Source: Chloroflexota bacterium
Lineage (GTDB): Bacteria; Chloroflexota; Ktedonobacteria; Ktedonobacterales; Ktedonobacteraceae
Direction: 5' to 3'
NCBI GenBank assembly: GCA_902810755.1
Contig: CADDYT010000109.1
Span: 1 to 21,250 of the forward strand
Length of the DNA stretch: 21,250 nucleotides
The first letter of the stretch is position 1, and the number at the start of each line of letters is the position of its first letter. This document shows, piece after piece, positions 14,051 through 20,330 of the stretch. The notes below the pieces were generated by a model. That model was not told the DNA's origin. It saw nothing but the letters and a program-made list of their open reading frames with translations, and ran no database searches. The position numbers were made by a program, and so were the translations under genes.

Positions 14051-14079
14051 TTGCATAGTCCGGGGGTCTGACCTATAAT
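14051..14079 (+). promoter_or_regulatory. Promoter of the CoxG-like gene
   Basis: TTGCAT (14051-14056), 17-bp spacer, perfect TATAAT (14074-14079). It is divergent from the rplI promoter, the two lying about 50 bp apart back to back. The predicted start is near 14086. Confidence 0.55.
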
Positions 14080-14127
14080 GGGGGCGTTGTCATCATCTTT
14101 ATTCTGATGCAAAGGAATAGTTCGGGT

Positions 14128-14874
14128 ATGAATATTGAGGGTACATATACGCTTCAGGTGACGCCGGAGGAGGTCTGGCGCTGCCTGATGGACCCACAGG
14201 TCTTGCGGCGCGCCATACCGGGCGTGGAGCGGCTGGAACGCGAGAATACGCATCGCTATGCCGTGACCATGCATATTCGCCACGCCCCGCTGATGGGCCT
14301 CTATCAGGGGCACGTGACGATCAGCGAGCAGCACTATCCCCACCAGTATCGGTTGACGATCGAGGGGGAGGGGAAGCAAGGCAAGATTAGCGGCGAGGGC
14401 GTGATCCAGTTGAGCAGGCATGATGAAAATACCGTTGTTGCTTATAAAGGGACGCTCAATCCGGGCAGGCTGGCGACGCTGCTGCCGCCACCTCTGGTAC
14501 AGGGAGCGGCCAAGCTACTCATCCAGCAATTTTTTACCGGGCTAGCCGAGTATCTGCGTACCTTGAACCGTGTAGAAGTCTCCATTTCTCTTGCCGACAT
14601 CCACAATGGCGGCCTTGCCAGGCAGGAGGAGGGAGAGTGGCGGAAGGAGCCAGTGACCATCACAGCAGGAGCCAGGAGAAGTTTTTTTCCGTCCGCCCTG
14701 CTACCTTTCCCGATTGGGCGCACATCGCCCCTGCTGGCAATCGTGCGACGGCTCGGCCTGGGAAAGGGCGATCCAGCCGAGGAGGCGCGCTGGGCCGAGC
14801 GAGGGCGGCGGCTCGGCTTCATCATGACCCTGCTGGCGCTGGTCTGGGTCGGTACGCGCCTGCCTCGCCGCTAA
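14128..14874 (+). CDS. CoxG-like SRPBCC protein with C-terminal membrane anchor
   Basis: 248 aa from ATG 14128, chosen because MNIEGTYTLQVTPEEVWRCLMDP begins exactly where the SRPBCC/CoxG family begins and AAAGGA lies upstream; ATG 14107 is an alternative. Residues 1-150 show the helix-grip features: PEEVWRCLMDPQVLRRAIPG (13-32), then alternating strands including GEGVIQLS and a final helix before 150. Residues 150-215 are a polar linker and about 220-240 a membrane helix (GFIMTLLALVWVG) ending in LPRR. In CO-dehydrogenase clusters CoxG recruits the enzyme to the membrane; no cox genes are adjacent, so a general lipid- or ligand-binding role is equally possible. Confidence 0.72.
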   Translation: MNIEGTYTLQVTPEEVWRCLMDPQVLRRAIPGVERLERENTHRYAVTMHIRHAPLMGLYQGHVTISEQHYPHQYRLTIEGEGKQGKISGEGVIQLSRHDENTVVAYKGTLNPGRLATLLPPPLVQGAAKLLIQQFFTGLAEYLRTLNRVEVSISLADIHNGGLARQEEGEWRKEPVTITAGARRSFFPSALLPFPIGRTSPLLAIVRRLGLGKGDPAEEARWAERGRRLGFIMTLLALVWVGTRLPRR

Positions 14875-14885
14875 TGTCAGGCGCG

Positions 14886-14966
14886 CAGGCCACCCGCAAG
14901 AGGTGGCCCTACTCTACACGACGGCGCCACCAGCGGCACAACCGCCTCGTGTAGAGTAGGGCCACC
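14886..14966. repeat. Palindromic element of the GGCCACCC family
   Basis: GGTGGCCCTACTCTACACGA (14902-14921) is perfectly inverted at 14947-14966, forming a 20-bp stem with a 25-nt loop. The 27-bp unit shared with 126-152 occupies 14886-14912. It begins 12 bp after the CoxG-like gene, so it could act as a 3'-end structure. Confidence 0.8.
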
Positions 14967-14975
14967 CCCATAGGC

Positions 14976-15030
14976 GTTCACTTAAGCCCGTGCGAGCGCC
15001 CGGCAGGCCACCCGCCAGGGGTGGCCTGCC
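14976..15030. repeat. 34-bp dispersed core with 12-bp hairpin
   Basis: 14976-15009 matches the core at 9236-9269 (AAGCCCGTGCGAGCGCC central) and the inverted copy at 557-590. GGCAGGCCACCC (15002-15013) then pairs perfectly with GGGTGGCCTGCC (15019-15030) around a 5-nt loop. Confidence 0.7.
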
Positions 15031-15080
15031 CATGGTGGCCTGTTCCCTGCGGTGGCCTGCGCGCTAGTGGCCTGCTTGCG

Positions 15081-15108
15081 GCTATCTGCCCGCGGCTATC
15101 TGCCCGCG
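15081..15108. repeat. 14-bp tandem duplication
   Basis: GCTATCTGCCCGCG occurs twice head to tail (15081-15094, 15095-15108), between two palindromic elements. It looks like a local slippage product in non-coding DNA. Confidence 0.7.
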
Positions 15109-15113
15109 CCGCC

Positions 15114-15212
15114 CAGGCCACCCGCAAGGGGTGGCCCTACTATATACGCCACAACCCGCGCCACGCGAACGAGTGGCCGTGTAGAGTAGGGCCACCTCTT
15201 GCGGGTGGCCTG
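15114..15212. repeat. 99-bp palindromic element of the GGCCACCC family
   Basis: The two ends, 15114-15140 and 15186-15212, are inverted copies of the 27-bp unit with one mismatch, so the whole element resembles a short MITE or a paired REP. From about 15213 to 15300 the sequence degenerates into CTGG/CTCG-type low-complexity repeats. In the whole 14875-15329 gap I see only these repeats, no gene or RNA gene. Confidence 0.75.
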
Positions 15213-15329
15213 CTCGGTGGCTGGCCTGTGGCGCCTGGCTGGCTTGCGGTGGCTGGCTGGCTCGCTGGCGGCTGGCTCGCTCGCTCGCCTCTGCTCCGTG
15301 AATACCTGTGGCACCTGTCTCGTCGCTGC

Positions 15330-16550
15330 TTATTCGCCCAGCAGAGTACGCAGGCGGGCCTTCCAGTCGTTATCTTCTCCGCTGTTCGTGGCCTCGTCCT
15401 CTGCCGCACCGACAACCCATTGCCGTGACCCGTCACTAAGCCTGCCGGGGATGGTTTTTTGCTTGCGCGGCTCCCTGTTGCTGCTCAGATTGCGCAGAGC
15501 CGTCTGCGCCGCTTTGCGCACATCATACACGGGGTCTTTGAGCAACTGCGTGATCTCTTCCTTTGCGGCCTGGTAGCCAAGACGGCCCAGCGTGCGCACC
15601 GCCCCGGCCCGCTCTTCCGCGGTGCCTGCCTGCAAAAGCGGCAACAGATCGGGGGCCATATCGACCAGCAGAAGGTCGGCAATCAGGCGCAGCAGGCGGC
15701 TGCGCAGCATGGGACTGACCAGCGTCGCCAGGGCCGCACGGCTATCGCTGTAGATTTGCTCATCGTTCAGCTCCCCATGCGCCTTCGCCTCTGCGACGGC
15801 CACTTCCGCCGAGACGGGCGAGGTGCCATACAGAAACGGCTCTATCCAGGCCGCGACCGTCTCCTGTTCCGCACTATGCTCGTGCAGTTTGAGCGCGGCG
15901 GGATAATGCTGGAGCAGCCAGGAATAGAGGGCAAGCGTCATCTCGGCGTCGCGAGCGGCATAGGCAATCATGGCCGGGGGTAGCGGGCGGCGCGACCAGT
16001 CTGTGCGCTGCAGGCTCTTATCCAGCCGCACATTCAAGGCGCGCAGCAACATCGCCGCCAGCGAGGACTCCTGCTGCCCGAAAATGGAACGGCTGGTCGC
16101 TTCCAGATCATAGTAATGGGCCACATTCAGACCGCGTTCGGCCATGACGCGCAGGTCGGACCCTGCGCCATGTAGCAGAATAACCGTGTCAGGATTCTCC
16201 ATCACCGTCTTGAGCGGGGACAGGTCGTGCAGGCGCAGGGCATCGACGACGAAGCATTTGCCCTCGATCGCCAGTTGCAACAGGGCGAGACGCGGGCCGG
16301 TCGCAACTTGCTCCCCGGCGCTGGCTGCTCGCGGGCGCGCCTGCGTAAATTCAGCGTCGACGGCAATCACCCGCGCCTGCGCCAGGGCATTGGCCGCCTG
16401 CTGCAATTGCTCAGGCCGCTCGACCCACACGCGCTCACCACGCGGCGGCGGCTGCCCGCGCGGCGGCGTCACGCCCAGATAGCCCGGTTGCACGCCCTCC
16501 CCGTCTGCTCCCTCTACCGGTAACGATTCTCGTATTTCTTTCTCGCTCAA
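15330..16550 (-). CDS. RNase D-like 3'-5' exonuclease with C-terminal HEAT repeats
   Basis: 406 aa; TTG start at 16550 with GAAGGT upstream. Residues about 41-215 are a DEDDy exonuclease: exo I VDAEF (64-68, Asp65 and Glu67), exo II HGAGSDLRVM (127-136, Asp132), and exo III YAARDAEM (197-204, Tyr197 and Asp201), with the RNase D stretch LDKSLQRTDWSRRPL (176-190). It should trim RNA 3' ends (tRNA or stable RNA) using two metal ions. The usual HRDC domains are not apparent. Instead about 275-355 contains HEAT-like repeats (ERAGAVRTLGRLG, PVYDVRKAAQTALRNL), followed by a charged tail. The N-terminal 40 residues are Pro/Gly-rich. The gene lies 121 bp downstream of the MBL gene on the same strand. 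Confidence 0.85.
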   Translation of the reverse strand: MSEKEIRESLPVEGADGEGVQPGYLGVTPPRGQPPPRGERVWVERPEQLQQAANALAQARVIAVDAEFTQARPRAASAGEQVATGPRLALLQLAIEGKCFVVDALRLHDLSPLKTVMENPDTVILLHGAGSDLRVMAERGLNVAHYYDLEATSRSIFGQQESSLAAMLLRALNVRLDKSLQRTDWSRRPLPPAMIAYAARDAEMTLALYSWLLQHYPAALKLHEHSAEQETVAAWIEPFLYGTSPVSAEVAVAEAKAHGELNDEQIYSDSRAALATLVSPMLRSRLLRLIADLLLVDMAPDLLPLLQAGTAEERAGAVRTLGRLGYQAAKEEITQLLKDPVYDVRKAAQTALRNLSSNREPRKQKTIPGRLSDGSRQWVVGAAEDEATNSGEDNDWKARLRTLLGE

Positions 16551-16637
16551 TTTTTACCTTCGTTTGCACTCATCATAACAAGACATAACACTATAGCGGA
16601 TTGCGATCATCATACCAGATTCTGGAGCAAACGTACA

Positions 16638-16654
16638 GTGGGTTACAGACCCAC
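16638..16654 (-). terminator. Small hairpin after the MBL-fold gene
   Basis: GTGGGT (16638-16643) pairs with ACCCAC (16649-16654) around a 5-nt loop, about 18 nt beyond the stop of the leftward MBL gene. There is no U-tract, so it is at best a weak or partial terminator before the RNase D-like gene. Confidence 0.25.
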
Positions 16655-16671
16655 ATGGCATGCATGTGACC

Positions 16672-17529
16672 CTACGCGGTAGGCTCATCCAGCGCCCAGG
16701 AGTCGGGGGCGAGGCGTTCAACGAGGCCCTCCTGTTCCAGCTTCAGCAGGTGCGCCTCCACCGTGCGCGCGGCAATGGGGTGCAGGCGCGGGTCAACATC
16801 CGTGTAGATGTACTGCACGAGGTCGGGAATGCTTGCGCCACGCGGCAGAGCTTCAAGGGCGTCGAGAACCTGCCGCTCGCGGTCGAGGCGGTGAGCAATA
16901 TATTCGGTCAGTTTGGCCTGCGGGTCTTCGATGACCGGGCCGTGCGCGGGAACAATCTCTTTGATGTCGAGTTCTTGCAGTTGCTTGAGCGAATCGAGGT
17001 AGTGCTGCATGTTCCCTTCCGGCGGGATGATGACGACCGTGCCGACGCCCGCAACGAGATCACCGCCGAAAAGGATTCTGCGCTTCTCCAGCAGGTAGCA
17101 GAGGTGATCAAAACGGTGGCCGGGGGTGTGAATGGCGATCAGAGTGTCGTCGCCCACCGGAAAGGTGTCGCCGTCGCTGATTTCCGCGTCCGCTTCAGGC
17201 ACGCCCTGCGTGCTGAAGGCATAGATGGGGACTTTGAGCCGCTCGCGCAGGGCGATAGCTCCGCCGGTATGATCGCTGTGTCCGTGTGTGATAAGGATGC
17301 AGCGAATGGGGCCGCGCTGCACTCCCTCGTAAACAACGGTATCCAGATATTCGGCCTCATCGACGGCGGGATCGATGATAACCGAGCCATTGGGTGCGCC
17401 GCCGACGACAATCGTATTGGTGCCTGGCCCGGTCATAATCGACGGATTGGGCGCGAGGATGATCTTATAGATGCCTTTGCGCTCCTGCGCCACCTGCGTC
17501 TCCGGTGATTGCTGAAACTCCTCTTGCAT
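16672..17529 (-). CDS. MBL-fold metallo-hydrolase with winged-helix tail (LACTB2-like)
   Basis: 285 aa. Metal ligands of the metallo-beta-lactamase fold are all present: THGHSDH (81-87, His82, His84, Asp86, His87), TPGHRFDH (135-142, His138), GGDLVAG (155-161, Asp157) and VPAHGPVI (193-200, His196). The last 75 residues (about 205-280: LDRERQVLDAL, ARTVEAHLLKLEQEGLVER) form a winged-helix tail like that of LACTB2-type enzymes, some of which are endoribonucleases while others are thioester hydrolases. It starts 7 nt after the end of the Nudix gene and is surely co-transcribed with it. Both could work in nucleotide or CoA-ester clean-up. Fold firm, substrate open. Confidence 0.88.
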   Translation of the reverse strand: MQEEFQQSPETQVAQERKGIYKIILAPNPSIMTGPGTNTIVVGGAPNGSVIIDPAVDEAEYLDTVVYEGVQRGPIRCILITHGHSDHTGGAIALRERLKVPIYAFSTQGVPEADAEISDGDTFPVGDDTLIAIHTPGHRFDHLCYLLEKRRILFGGDLVAGVGTVVIIPPEGNMQHYLDSLKQLQELDIKEIVPAHGPVIEDPQAKLTEYIAHRLDRERQVLDALEALPRGASIPDLVQYIYTDVDPRLHPIAARTVEAHLLKLEQEGLVERLAPDSWALDEPTA

Positions 17530-17536
17530 ACGTTTA

Positions 17537-18397
17537 TTACTCCCTTCCAGCCTCCTGCTGCCCGGTCATGTTTTCAGGTACGACCCAGGTATTGTCCGCG
17601 TCGCCGGGCAAATGCACCCGCGTCACACCATTTTCTCGCACCAGCACAGGCTGGCGCACCGGCACGTAATGGTCTGCCGTATATGCCAGCGCCTCCTCAA
17701 TGGTAGTGAAGGTTGCGAGGTCGCGCAACTGGTGGATGGTGGCAAAGACGATGGGAAAGGTGCCGCGCTTGAAACGGGCAAGGGCCTCTGTCGGCGTGAT
17801 CCAGATGCCTTCGCTGGTCTCCAGCCGATCATACGCTGCCTGCTGGCCGCGCGGAGCGGTCGCCAGGAAAAAATGAGTATCGAAGCGTTTGGGCAAACCC
17901 TCCGGCGTGATCCAGTGCGAGAAGTAGCCCAGCCGCCCGGTCGCCAGCGTGAGCCGTTCCGCTCTTGCCATCTGCACCAGCGAGCCTTTGCGCTGCTGAA
18001 ATGCCTGGCGATACTGCCTGAAATGCGCGCTATTCTCATCGTTGAATGCCATCATCTTGCCGTCGCGTTCAGCAAGCAGGATACCGGCCTCCTCAAACAG
18101 TTCGCGAATGGCCCCGGCCCGCGTGCCGCTGCCCATTGCCGTGCGCCCTTCCGGGTCTGCCGGAGAAGGCGCGACGGGCTGGCAAATGCCCTCCGTCAAC
18201 TCGGCCTCGCGGTCATCGGCGCTCACGGAGCCGCCGGGAAAGACGTAGACATCGGGCATAAATTCGCTCGCGCTGACGCGGCGCACCATAAACACCTCAA
18301 AGCCGCGACCCCTTCCCTCTCTCTGTTCACCAGCCTGCGCGGCGGCCATGGGACGTAGTAACATCACTGCTGAAGCCAGTCGGGCCTGCACTACCAT
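17537..18397 (-). CDS. Nudix hydrolase with interrupted Nudix box (NUDT19-like)
   Basis: 286 aa. The Nudix motif is split: VFPGG (52-56) is separated by about 40 residues from AIRELFEEAGILL (96-108), which holds the REXXEE catalytic core. The same insertion inside the box characterises the NUDT19 group, whose characterised members hydrolyse CoA and acyl-CoA to phosphopantetheine derivatives and 3',5'-ADP; activity here is inferred. FRQYRQAF (126-133), FSHWITPEG (159-167) and FDTHFFLA (172-179) are typical family stretches. The ATG at 18397 is preceded by GGAG at about 9-10 nt. It is the first gene of a leftward operon with the MBL-fold gene, possibly also the RNase D-like gene. Confidence 0.87.
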   Translation of the reverse strand: MVVQARLASAVMLLRPMAAAQAGEQREGRGRGFEVFMVRRVSASEFMPDVYVFPGGSVSADDREAELTEGICQPVAPSPADPEGRTAMGSGTRAGAIRELFEEAGILLAERDGKMMAFNDENSAHFRQYRQAFQQRKGSLVQMARAERLTLATGRLGYFSHWITPEGLPKRFDTHFFLATAPRGQQAAYDRLETSEGIWITPTEALARFKRGTFPIVFATIHQLRDLATFTTIEEALAYTADHYVPVRQPVLVRENGVTRVHLPGDADNTWVVPENMTGQQEAGRE

Positions 18398-18460
18398 ACT
18401 CTATTTCTCCGTTCCAATCCAGGAATGTTCCCTATAAATATTCTTTTATAGAATTGAGCC

Positions 18461-18540
18461 AGGGCGAAGGCCAGCTTCGCCCCTACTAATCTGCGCTTCT
18501 GCTGTCAGCAGTAGGGCGAAGGCCAGCTTCGCCCCTACTA
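18461..18540. repeat. Two direct copies of a 28-bp palindromic repeat
   Basis: 28 identical bases starting AGGGCGAAGGCCAGCTTCGC occur at 18461-18488 and 18513-18540. Each copy folds on GGCGAAG/CTTCGCC with a GCCAG-type loop. They sit between the divergent Nudix and Uma2 genes. This is a third repeat family, unrelated in sequence to the other two. Confidence 0.75.
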
Positions 18541-18596
18541 ACCACGATAACGACGATCTCGTCTCTCTATAGTACCACATTCGGCGCGCTTTTCTC

Positions 18597-18625
18597 TTTA
18601 CGGCTCGTTTGCGATATGCTACAGT
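18597..18625 (+). promoter_or_regulatory. Possible promoter of the Uma2 gene
   Basis: TTTACG (18597-18602), 17-bp spacer, TACAGT (18620-18625), each 4 of 6 to consensus. The transcript would start near 18632 and include the AAGGAG of the Uma2 gene. Confidence 0.3.
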
Positions 18626-18665
18626 ACACAGGGACGCTGCTGACGGGCCTGAAAGGAGTGGAGCA

Positions 18666-19253
18666 ATGGCAATCCAGCCGTATCGAACAAAAGTGAGTGT
18701 TGAGGAATATCTGGCGATTGAGCGTGAGAGTATTGATGCGCGCTACGAATACATCGACGGCAACATGTACATGCTGGCCGGGGGGAGCGCCAACCATGCG
18801 ATCATTATTGCGAATATTACCGGCCTGCTCTACAACCTGCTGCGCGGGAAAGCATGCCGTGTCTATAGCGCCGATATGAAAGTCCAGCTTTCTCAGACAC
18901 ATTATGTCTACCCGGATGCCTCTGTTAGCTGCGATGCACGAGATACCGGTATAATAGATATCATTCACCATCCCCTGCTGGTGGTGGAAGTTCTCTCGCC
19001 GAGTACACGCGACTACGACCGGGGCAGCAAATTTGACTATTACCAGGAGTGTTCCTCCATTCAGGAATACATGCTGGTAGATACGGAACGCCGGGCAGTC
19101 TATCTCTACCGGCGCAGAACGGAAAATCTCTGGCTCCTCCAACTCTTCGGCCCGGATGACACAGTGGAACTGGAAAGCGTGGGCGGCGCTTTTTCCATCG
19201 CGGATATCTATGAGCATACTGCCCTACCAGAAGGTAGAGAGGACAGGCCATAG
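18666..19253 (+). CDS. Uma2-family (DUF820) nuclease-fold protein
   Basis: 195 aa. The start at ATG 18666 is set by AAAGGAGTGGAG and by the family start YRTKVSVEEYLAIE. The PD-(D/E)XK-like features of Uma2 are intact: RYEYIDG (26-32), YVYPDASVSC (80-89, Asp84), LVVEVLSPSTRDYDRGSKF (105-123, Glu108 and Lys122) and QEYMLVDT (133-140). Uma2 proteins occur in many copies in Chloroflexota and cyanobacteria. They have a restriction-endonuclease fold, but their biological role is not settled. The gene stands alone with its own promoter-like sequence, and the next gene follows after 77 bp. No methyltransferase partner is adjacent, so nothing marks it as a restriction system. Confidence 0.9.
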   Translation: MAIQPYRTKVSVEEYLAIERESIDARYEYIDGNMYMLAGGSANHAIIIANITGLLYNLLRGKACRVYSADMKVQLSQTHYVYPDASVSCDARDTGIIDIIHHPLLVVEVLSPSTRDYDRGSKFDYYQECSSIQEYMLVDTERRAVYLYRRRTENLWLLQLFGPDDTVELESVGGAFSIADIYEHTALPEGREDRP

Positions 19254-19330
19254 GAAGAGTGCGAACGGCCCGCAAATTGGGATACAATACTCTCATAGAA
19301 TCTCAATTTGTTTCGATGGAGGAGTCGCTC

Positions 19331-20272
19331 ATGCGATTTGTGAGTTTTTCTACCAGCGAGCTGCCCAGGCCGCATGTCGGACTGGTGCAGGGGGATGAGG
19401 TGCTGGATGTCGATCTGGCGGCACGAGCGTTGCACATGATTTTGCCGGATCAGATGCTGGACCTGATCGATGACTACGAGCGGGCAAAAGCCGGGCTGGA
19501 TGCTATCTGGCAGAAGGCGGCGGGCAGGAGTTTCGGCGAGGTCAGGACGTTTACGGAGACCGGAGCGGTTCACCGACTGCCGGAGGTGCAGCTTGCCGCG
19601 CCCATTCCGCGCCCGCGCAAAAACATTATGTGTCTGGGGCTGAACTATAGCGAACACGCGAAGGAGTCGGCGCAGGCGCGCGGCAGGGAGGCCTCGCTGC
19701 CGCAGTATCCCGTCTTTTTCACAAAGGCCCCGACAACCGTCAACGGCCCCTATTCGCCGCTTGTGATTGACCCGCGCGTCTCGACCAGCATTGACTGGGA
19801 GGTCGAACTGGCGGTGATTATCGGCAAGGGCGGGAAAAACATTCGTGAGGAGGATGCTTACGCGCACGTCTTCGGCTACTGCGTCCTCAATGATGTGACG
19901 GCCAGAGATTTGCAGGACCGGCACCGTCAGTATTTCCGGGGCAAGAGCCTGGACGGCTACTGCCCGATGGGGCCATGGATCGTGACGGCAGACGAGATTG
20001 ACAACCCGCAGAATCTCAACCTGCGCCTGCTCGTCAACGGCGTCCTCAAGCAGGATTCCAATACAAGTATGATGATCTTCACCATCCCGCAAATCATTGC
20101 CGAACTCTCTTCGGGCATGACGCTGGAAGCCGGGGATATCATCGCCACCGGCACGCCCAGCGGCGTCGGTTTCGCGCGCAAGCCACCAGAATTTCTCAAG
20201 CCCGGCGACGTGGTGGAGGCCGAAGTCCAGGATATCGGCGTCCTGCGCAACCCTGTCATCAGTGCGGAATAG
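19331..20272 (+). CDS. Fumarylacetoacetate hydrolase (FAH) family protein
   Basis: 313 aa from ATG 19331, chosen for GGAGGAG upstream and for the family start MRFVSFSTSE; ATG 19316 is in frame but lacks a site. The FAH fold is clear: NIMCLGLNYSEHAKES (about 98-113, catalytic-site His), PVFFTKAPTTVNGP, the metal ligands IDWEVELAVIIGK (about 153-165, two Glu) and CVLNDVTARDLQ (Asp), and GTPSGVGFARKPP (about 274). Family members cleave or isomerise beta-diketo acids, such as fumarylpyruvate hydrolase, HHDD isomerase and oxaloacetate decarboxylase. Which reaction applies cannot be read from sequence. The stop codon lies inside a 60-bp palindrome shared with the converging VOC gene. Confidence 0.92.
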   Translation: MRFVSFSTSELPRPHVGLVQGDEVLDVDLAARALHMILPDQMLDLIDDYERAKAGLDAIWQKAAGRSFGEVRTFTETGAVHRLPEVQLAAPIPRPRKNIMCLGLNYSEHAKESAQARGREASLPQYPVFFTKAPTTVNGPYSPLVIDPRVSTSIDWEVELAVIIGKGGKNIREEDAYAHVFGYCVLNDVTARDLQDRHRQYFRGKSLDGYCPMGPWIVTADEIDNPQNLNLRLLVNGVLKQDSNTSMMIFTIPQIIAELSSGMTLEAGDIIATGTPSGVGFARKPPEFLKPGDVVEAEVQDIGVLRNPVISAE

Positions 20273-20330
20273 TATAACAATGGAGCAAGACGCGAAAGCG
20301 CGCTTTCGCGTTCTGCTCCATTGTTATACT
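20271..20330. terminator. 60-bp near-perfect palindrome between convergent genes
   Basis: 20271-20300 is the reverse complement of 20301-20330 at 28 of 30 positions, with no loop; the centre is GAAAGCGCGCTTTC. It overlaps the last two bases of the FAH stop TAG (20270-20272) and fully contains the VOC stop TAA (20326-20324 on the minus strand). The position suits a bidirectional terminator, although neither side has a long T-tract. The symmetry is much longer than termination needs. Confidence 0.7.

Noticed and set aside
14886..15212. Possible CRISPR array because of repeated palindromic units
   Set aside because: Units are irregularly spaced, occur in both orientations and also recur elsewhere in the window; there are no uniform spacers and no cas genes.
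18666..19253. Uma2 gene as part of a restriction or defence system
   Set aside because: There is no methyltransferase, toxin or other defence gene next to it; Uma2 genes are common singletons and the role is unproven.
19277..19301. Promoter for the FAH-family gene (TACAAT at 19283 or TAGAAT at 19296)
   Set aside because: Neither box has an acceptable -35 hexamer at 16-18 bp, and the gene might instead be read through from the Uma2 gene 77 bp upstream.
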